From positions 1 through 16,401 of the forward strand of contig URBB01000043.1 of assembly GCA_900545835.1 (NCBI GenBank): 16,401 bases of DNA, read 5' to 3'. The stretch comes from an uncultured Collinsella sp. (GTDB lineage Bacteria > Actinomycetota > Coriobacteriia > Coriobacteriales > Coriobacteriaceae). Under the pieces are notes generated by a model. That model was not told where the DNA came from, made no database searches, and was given only the letters and a program-made list of their open reading frames with translations. Made by a program: the position numbers and the translations under genes. This document shows, piece by piece, positions 13,772 through 16,401 of this stretch (positions are counted from its first letter, which is position 1; every line of letters begins with the position of its first letter).

Positions 13772-15109
13772 ATGCCCCAGAACATCTTCGGTACCGACGG
13801 CGTCCGTGGCGTCGCCAATGCCGACCTCTCGTGCGACCTCGCGTTTCGCCTGGGCCGCGCGGCGACCAAGTTTCTTGGTCCGGATATCTGCGTCGGCCGC
13901 GACACGCGTCTTTCGGGCACCATGCTCGAGAGCGCTCTGACCGCCGGCATCATGGCCGAGGGCGGCCGTCCGCACTGCTGCGGCGTCATCCCCACGCCTG
14001 CCGTGGCGCTGCTCACCGTTCAAAACGAGCTCGACGGCGGCATCGTCATCTCTGCTTCGCATAATCCGCCGGAGTTCAACGGCATCAAGTTCTTTAGCCG
14101 CAAGGGTATGAAGCTTCCCGACGCGGTCGAGGAGGAGATTAGCGCTTGGGTCATGTCCGAGGAGGCCATGGCTGCCGACACGCTGCCGACCGGTGCCGGC
14201 GTGGGCCACATTATCAAGATGAAGGACGCTCGCAAGGCATACGTTGACCACGCCATCGATACACTTGATGGCCTGAGGCTCGACGGCCTGGTCGTTGCCG
14301 TCGACTGCGGCCATGGTGCTTCTTGCCAGACCACGCCCGCCGCACTGCAGCGCCTGGGCGCCACGGTCCATGCCATCAACACCGATTACTGCGGCACCGA
14401 CATCAACGTCGAGTGCGGCTCCACCCATCTTGAGCCCCTGCGCGAGCTCGTGCTGCGCACCCACGCCGATATCGGTCTGGCCCACGACGGCGACGCCGAT
14501 CGCGTGCTGTTCGTGGACAGTGAGGGCAATGAGATCGACGGTGACTACATCCTGGCCATCTGCGGCTCCGACCTGGCCGCCCGTGGCAAGCTCGCCAACT
14601 CCGAGATCGTCTCGACCGTCATGTGCAACCTGGGCTTCTCCATCGCTATGAAGGAGCAGGGCTTCGAGATGGTTCAGACCGCCGTGGGCGATCGCTACGT
14701 TCTGGAGCGTATGCTTGCGGACGGCGCCGTCATCGGCGGCGAACAGTCCGGCCACATCATCTTCCTGGAGCACAACACCACCGGTGACGGCCTGGTGACG
14801 GCTCTGCAGCTGCTGGCCGTGCTCAAGCGCACCGGTCGTACCCTCACCGATCTTGCCGGCATCATGAAGAAGTACCCGCAGGTACTCGTCAACGTGCATT
14901 CGGACAACAAGGCTGGTCTGGACGATTGCCAGCCCATTTGGGACGCCGTCGCTGCTGCCGAGAAGGAGCTTGACGGCCGCGGCCGCATTCTGGTGCGCCC
15001 GAGCGGTACTGAGCCGCTGGTTCGCGTTATGGCCGAGGCGGAGACGCACGAGCTGACCCAGCGTGTTGTCGACGACATCGTCGAGGTTGTCAAGCGCGAA
15101 CTTCCCTAA
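13772..15109 (+). CDS. glmM: Phosphoglucosamine mutase
   Basis: This 445-residue enzyme of the usual GlmM length converts glucosamine-6-phosphate to glucosamine-1-phosphate, feeding UDP-GlcNAc for peptidoglycan. The catalytic phosphoserine is S96 in SASHNPPE, the magnesium loop is DGDADR (239-244), the sugar-contact loop is GGEQSGH (322-328) and the phosphate-binding loop is RPSGTEP (409-415). The N-terminal FGTDGVRG is typical of the alpha-D-phosphohexomutase family. GlmM rather than phosphomannomutase is supported by length and GGEQSGH. Start ATG 13772 follows GGGAAGGAG. The gene lies after the ribosomal terminator and has its own transcript or limited readthrough. It uses the same sugar phosphate that NagB destroys. 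Confidence 0.95.
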   Translation: MPQNIFGTDGVRGVANADLSCDLAFRLGRAATKFLGPDICVGRDTRLSGTMLESALTAGIMAEGGRPHCCGVIPTPAVALLTVQNELDGGIVISASHNPPEFNGIKFFSRKGMKLPDAVEEEISAWVMSEEAMAADTLPTGAGVGHIIKMKDARKAYVDHAIDTLDGLRLDGLVVAVDCGHGASCQTTPAALQRLGATVHAINTDYCGTDINVECGSTHLEPLRELVLRTHADIGLAHDGDADRVLFVDSEGNEIDGDYILAICGSDLAARGKLANSEIVSTVMCNLGFSIAMKEQGFEMVQTAVGDRYVLERMLADGAVIGGEQSGHIIFLEHNTTGDGLVTALQLLAVLKRTGRTLTDLAGIMKKYPQVLVNVHSDNKAGLDDCQPIWDAVAAAEKELDGRGRILVRPSGTEPLVRVMAEAETHELTQRVVDDIVEVVKRELP

Positions 15110-15129
15110 TGGTCAAAAACGGGTGCCAA

Positions 15130-15139
15130 GTGGTAAACT
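15130..15139 (+). promoter_or_regulatory. Weak extended -10 promoter for the EIIA gene
   Basis: TGGTAAACT (15131-15139) gives an extended -10 box TAAACT about 40 bp before the start codon at 15181. The -35 region is poor (TGGTCA at 18 bp spacing). The 71-bp gap after glmM has no terminator, so cotranscription with glmM is also possible. Confidence 0.35.
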
Positions 15140-15180
15140 GTTAAAGCTATTTTGGTTGATTGGTATGTCCGAGGGGGATC

Positions 15181-15678
15181 ATGTTCACTAAAGTCCTAAG
15201 GTCTTTTGGTATGCGTGGTCGAGTCCTTACGCTGGATGCTCCCATCTCGGGCGACGTCATTCCGTTGTCCGAGGTCAATGACCAGACATTTGCCACCGGC
15301 CTTTTGGGCCAGGGCGTGGCGATTCAGCCTACGGGTACGCGCGTGATTGCGCCGGCAGACGCCAAGGTCGAGGCCATTTTTCCCACGGGACACGCCGTTG
15401 CGCTCAACACGGTCGATGGCTTGGACGTGCTCATCCACGTTGGCTTGGACACTGTTCAGCTCGAGGGCAAGCACTTTACCGTACATGCGCAAGTGGGTGA
15501 CATCGTCCATAAGGGCGATGTACTCATTGAGTTCGATCGCGAGGCAATTGCTGCCGAGGGCTACGATGTGACGGTTCCCATCTTGGTGTGCAACTCCGTT
15601 GAGTTCTCGAGCATCAAGGGCTCCGTTGGCGTGCATGTCGAAGAGATGGACCAGCTCATCGTTGCTCGCGAGCGATAG
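15181..15678 (+). CDS. crr: PTS glucose-type EIIA component
   Basis: This 165-residue soluble phosphocarrier takes phosphate from HPr and passes it to an EIIB domain of a glucose or amino sugar permease. The active-site His is H86 in DVLIHVGLDTV, and the supporting His is H71 in PTGHAVAL, both intact. The SGDVIPLSEVND start and GTRVIAPADAKVEAIF block match the EIIA-Glc (Crr) fold. It is a stand-alone domain with no EIIB or EIIC nearby. Start ATG 15181 follows GAGGGGG; an earlier in-frame ATG at 15160 overlaps that site and is rejected. The gene symbol follows E. coli usage; a regulatory role like E. coli Crr is not shown. Its place between glmM and nagB suggests amino sugar use. Confidence 0.9.
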   Translation: MFTKVLRSFGMRGRVLTLDAPISGDVIPLSEVNDQTFATGLLGQGVAIQPTGTRVIAPADAKVEAIFPTGHAVALNTVDGLDVLIHVGLDTVQLEGKHFTVHAQVGDIVHKGDVLIEFDREAIAAEGYDVTVPILVCNSVEFSSIKGSVGVHVEEMDQLIVARER

Positions 15679-15718
15679 CAAGTGCACGTGGCCATTAGCC
15701 TACAATTCAAACACGTTT

Positions 15719-15752
15719 ACGGAGGGCGCCCTTGAAAGAGGACGCCCTCCGT
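15719..15752 (+). promoter_or_regulatory. Strong hairpin between crr and nagB, with promoter boxes
   Basis: ACGGAGGGCG (15719-15728) pairs perfectly with CGCCCTCCGT (15743-15752). The inner CCUU/GAGG stem closes a GAAA tetraloop. No T run follows, so it is a poor intrinsic terminator for crr. TTGAAA (15732-15737) in its loop and CAAGAT (15755-15760), 17 bp apart, could be a promoter for nagB. The DNA stem could then also be an operator. Confidence 0.5.
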
Positions 15753-15766
15753 GGCAAGATGGGATT

Positions 15767-15931
15767 TGTCCGAAGCTAAAAGGCTTCGGGTCACCGTGGA
15801 CGGGCAGGGGCCTCGACGCGGCTAGACACGAGACACATACATTACGCGACCTCGCCCTGGTGGCCGCACACGTTGGTTGCGGCCGACGCGGGCCGCGGGC
15901 AAGTGCTTGTAAAGGGAGCCTTGCCTCTCTT
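15767..15931 (+). ncRNA. Structured nagB leader, possible cis-regulatory RNA
   Basis: The leader can form CCGAAGC/GCTTCGG (15770-15789), GGTCACC/GGTGGCC (15789-15795 with 15859-15865) and a nested GGGCAGG/CCTCGCCC with one bulge (15802-15808 with 15850-15857). It can also form GGCCGCA/TGCGGCC (15862-15884), GCGGCC/GGCCGC (15879-15896) and AAGGGAG/CTCTCTT (15912-15931) before the ribosome binding site. Several of these share bases and exclude each other, as in a switch. It matches no riboswitch class I can recall, and glmS-ribozyme core sequence is not seen. No credible gene lies here. Function is inferred only. Confidence 0.4.
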
Positions 15932-15950
15932 GTACGAGAAAGGACGCGTA

Positions 15951-16353
15951 ATGAAGATCATTAAAGCTAAAGACTACGAGGATATGAGCCGCAAGGCCGC
16001 CAATATCATCTCGGCGCAGGTTATCCTCAAGCCCGACTGTGTGCTGGGCCTTGCCACCGGCTCCACCCCGATCGGTGCCTACAAGCAGCTCGCTGCTTGG
16101 TACGAGAAGGGCGACGTCGACTTTGCCGAGGTCAGCACCTACAACCTGGACGAGTATCGCGGCCTTTCGCACGACGATCCCCAGAGCTATCACTACTTTA
16201 TGCGTGAGAACTTCTTCGATCACATCAACATCGACCTGAACAACACGCATGTGCCCGACGGTTCCAACCCCGACGCCGCCGCTGCCTGCTCTGAGTACGA
16301 CAAGATCGTCGCCGCCGCCGGTTACCCGGATCTGCAGCTGCTCGGCATTGGCA
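15951..16353 (+). CDS. nagB: Glucosamine-6-phosphate deaminase, 3'-truncated by contig end
   Basis: The first 134 codons of NagB are present; the full enzyme is usually about 240-260 residues. It converts glucosamine-6-phosphate to fructose-6-phosphate and ammonia. The substrate-phosphate loop is GLATGSTPIGAYKQL (33-47), and the catalytic YNLDEYRGL has D67 as the expected general base. SYHYFMRENFFDHI follows. The genomic sequence stops at LLGIG, just before the expected NGHIGFNEP block with the catalytic His, because adapter sequence begins at 16354. The truncation is therefore technical, not a pseudogene. Start ATG 15951 follows GAAAGGA. It lies behind a structured leader and works against GlmM on the same substrate. 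Confidence 0.93.
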
Positions 16354-16401
16354 CTGTCTCTTATACACATCTCCGAGCCCACGAGACCGGAGCCTATCTC
16401 G
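16354..16401 (+). other. Illumina Nextera adapter contamination
   Basis: CTGTCTCTTATACACATCT (16354-16372) is the transposase mosaic end. It is followed by CCGAGCCCACGAGAC (16373-16387), the Nextera read-2 adapter. CGGAGCCT (16388-16395) then sits in the index position and ATCTCG (16396-16401) is the start of the P7 tail. It is synthetic and should be trimmed. Read through in the nagB frame it encodes TVSYTHLRAHETGAYL, and on the minus strand it yields a protein start MGSEMCIRDS, both familiar adapter artefacts. Confidence 0.98.

Noticed and set aside
13655..15049. Long open frame on the minus strand opposite glmM (464 codons)
   Set aside because: It is the antisense of a complete, motif-perfect glmM in a GC-rich gene, has no recognisable domain, and is explained by codon bias.
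15767..15950. glmS ribozyme or T-box before nagB
   Set aside because: I see neither the glmS ribozyme core nor the T-box conserved sequence, so only a generic structured leader is claimed.
15822..16382. Minus-strand open frame starting MGSEMCIRDS
   Set aside because: Its start codon and first residues come from the sequencing adapter, and the rest is antisense to nagB and its leader.

Overview
The window is a high-GC bacterial chromosome segment. Protein style, the gene order rplM-rpsI-glmM-(EIIA-Glc)-nagB, the dense GC-rich hairpins and the ssrA tag ending in ALAA suggest a gut actinobacterium of class Coriobacteriia, probably Collinsella or a relative. This assignment is recalled from family resemblance, not from a search. 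The last 48 bases are not genomic: they are an Illumina Nextera adapter with an index, so the contig ends inside nagB.

Left part (1-2887). Two terminator-like hairpins and a 27-bp near-continuous palindrome precede a gene for an AAA ATPase with a C-terminal DUF4143/nuclease-like region. A converging AraC-family regulator gene follows. A second palindrome lies between the regulator and the divergent ABC operon.

Middle left (2888-9095). Two half-size ABC exporter-type proteins abut directly and presumably form a heterodimer. Then comes a leader with palindromes and tandem hairpins, a small single-helix membrane protein (DUF6110-like), and a P-type metal ATPase whose usual CPx metal motif reads Tyr-Ser-Cys. 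The pair ends at a strong terminator that directly abuts the next promoter.

Middle (9027-10454). A RelB/DinJ-like antitoxin and PIN-domain toxin overlap by 4 bp and sit behind a good sigma-70-type promoter with palindromic operator candidates. They converge on an unrecognised acidic 144-residue protein, with a shared hairpin between the two stops.

Right of centre (10590-11735). The tmRNA gene ssrA (CCA encoded) and its terminator are followed by about 640 bp with no credible gene. This stretch holds two direct copies of a 48-bp segment carrying an inverted fragment of the ssrA 3' end, then a tandem array of 62-bp units that each fold into a hairpin.

Right part (11736-16353). A patatin-like lipid hydrolase is followed by the ribosomal protein operon rplM-rpsI, a strong terminator, glmM (cell-wall amino sugar synthesis), a glucose-type PTS EIIA, and the start of nagB (amino sugar catabolism). 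glmM and NagB act on opposite fates of glucosamine-6-phosphate. The 272-bp gap before nagB can form several stems, some mutually exclusive, and is the best candidate here for an undescribed regulatory RNA.
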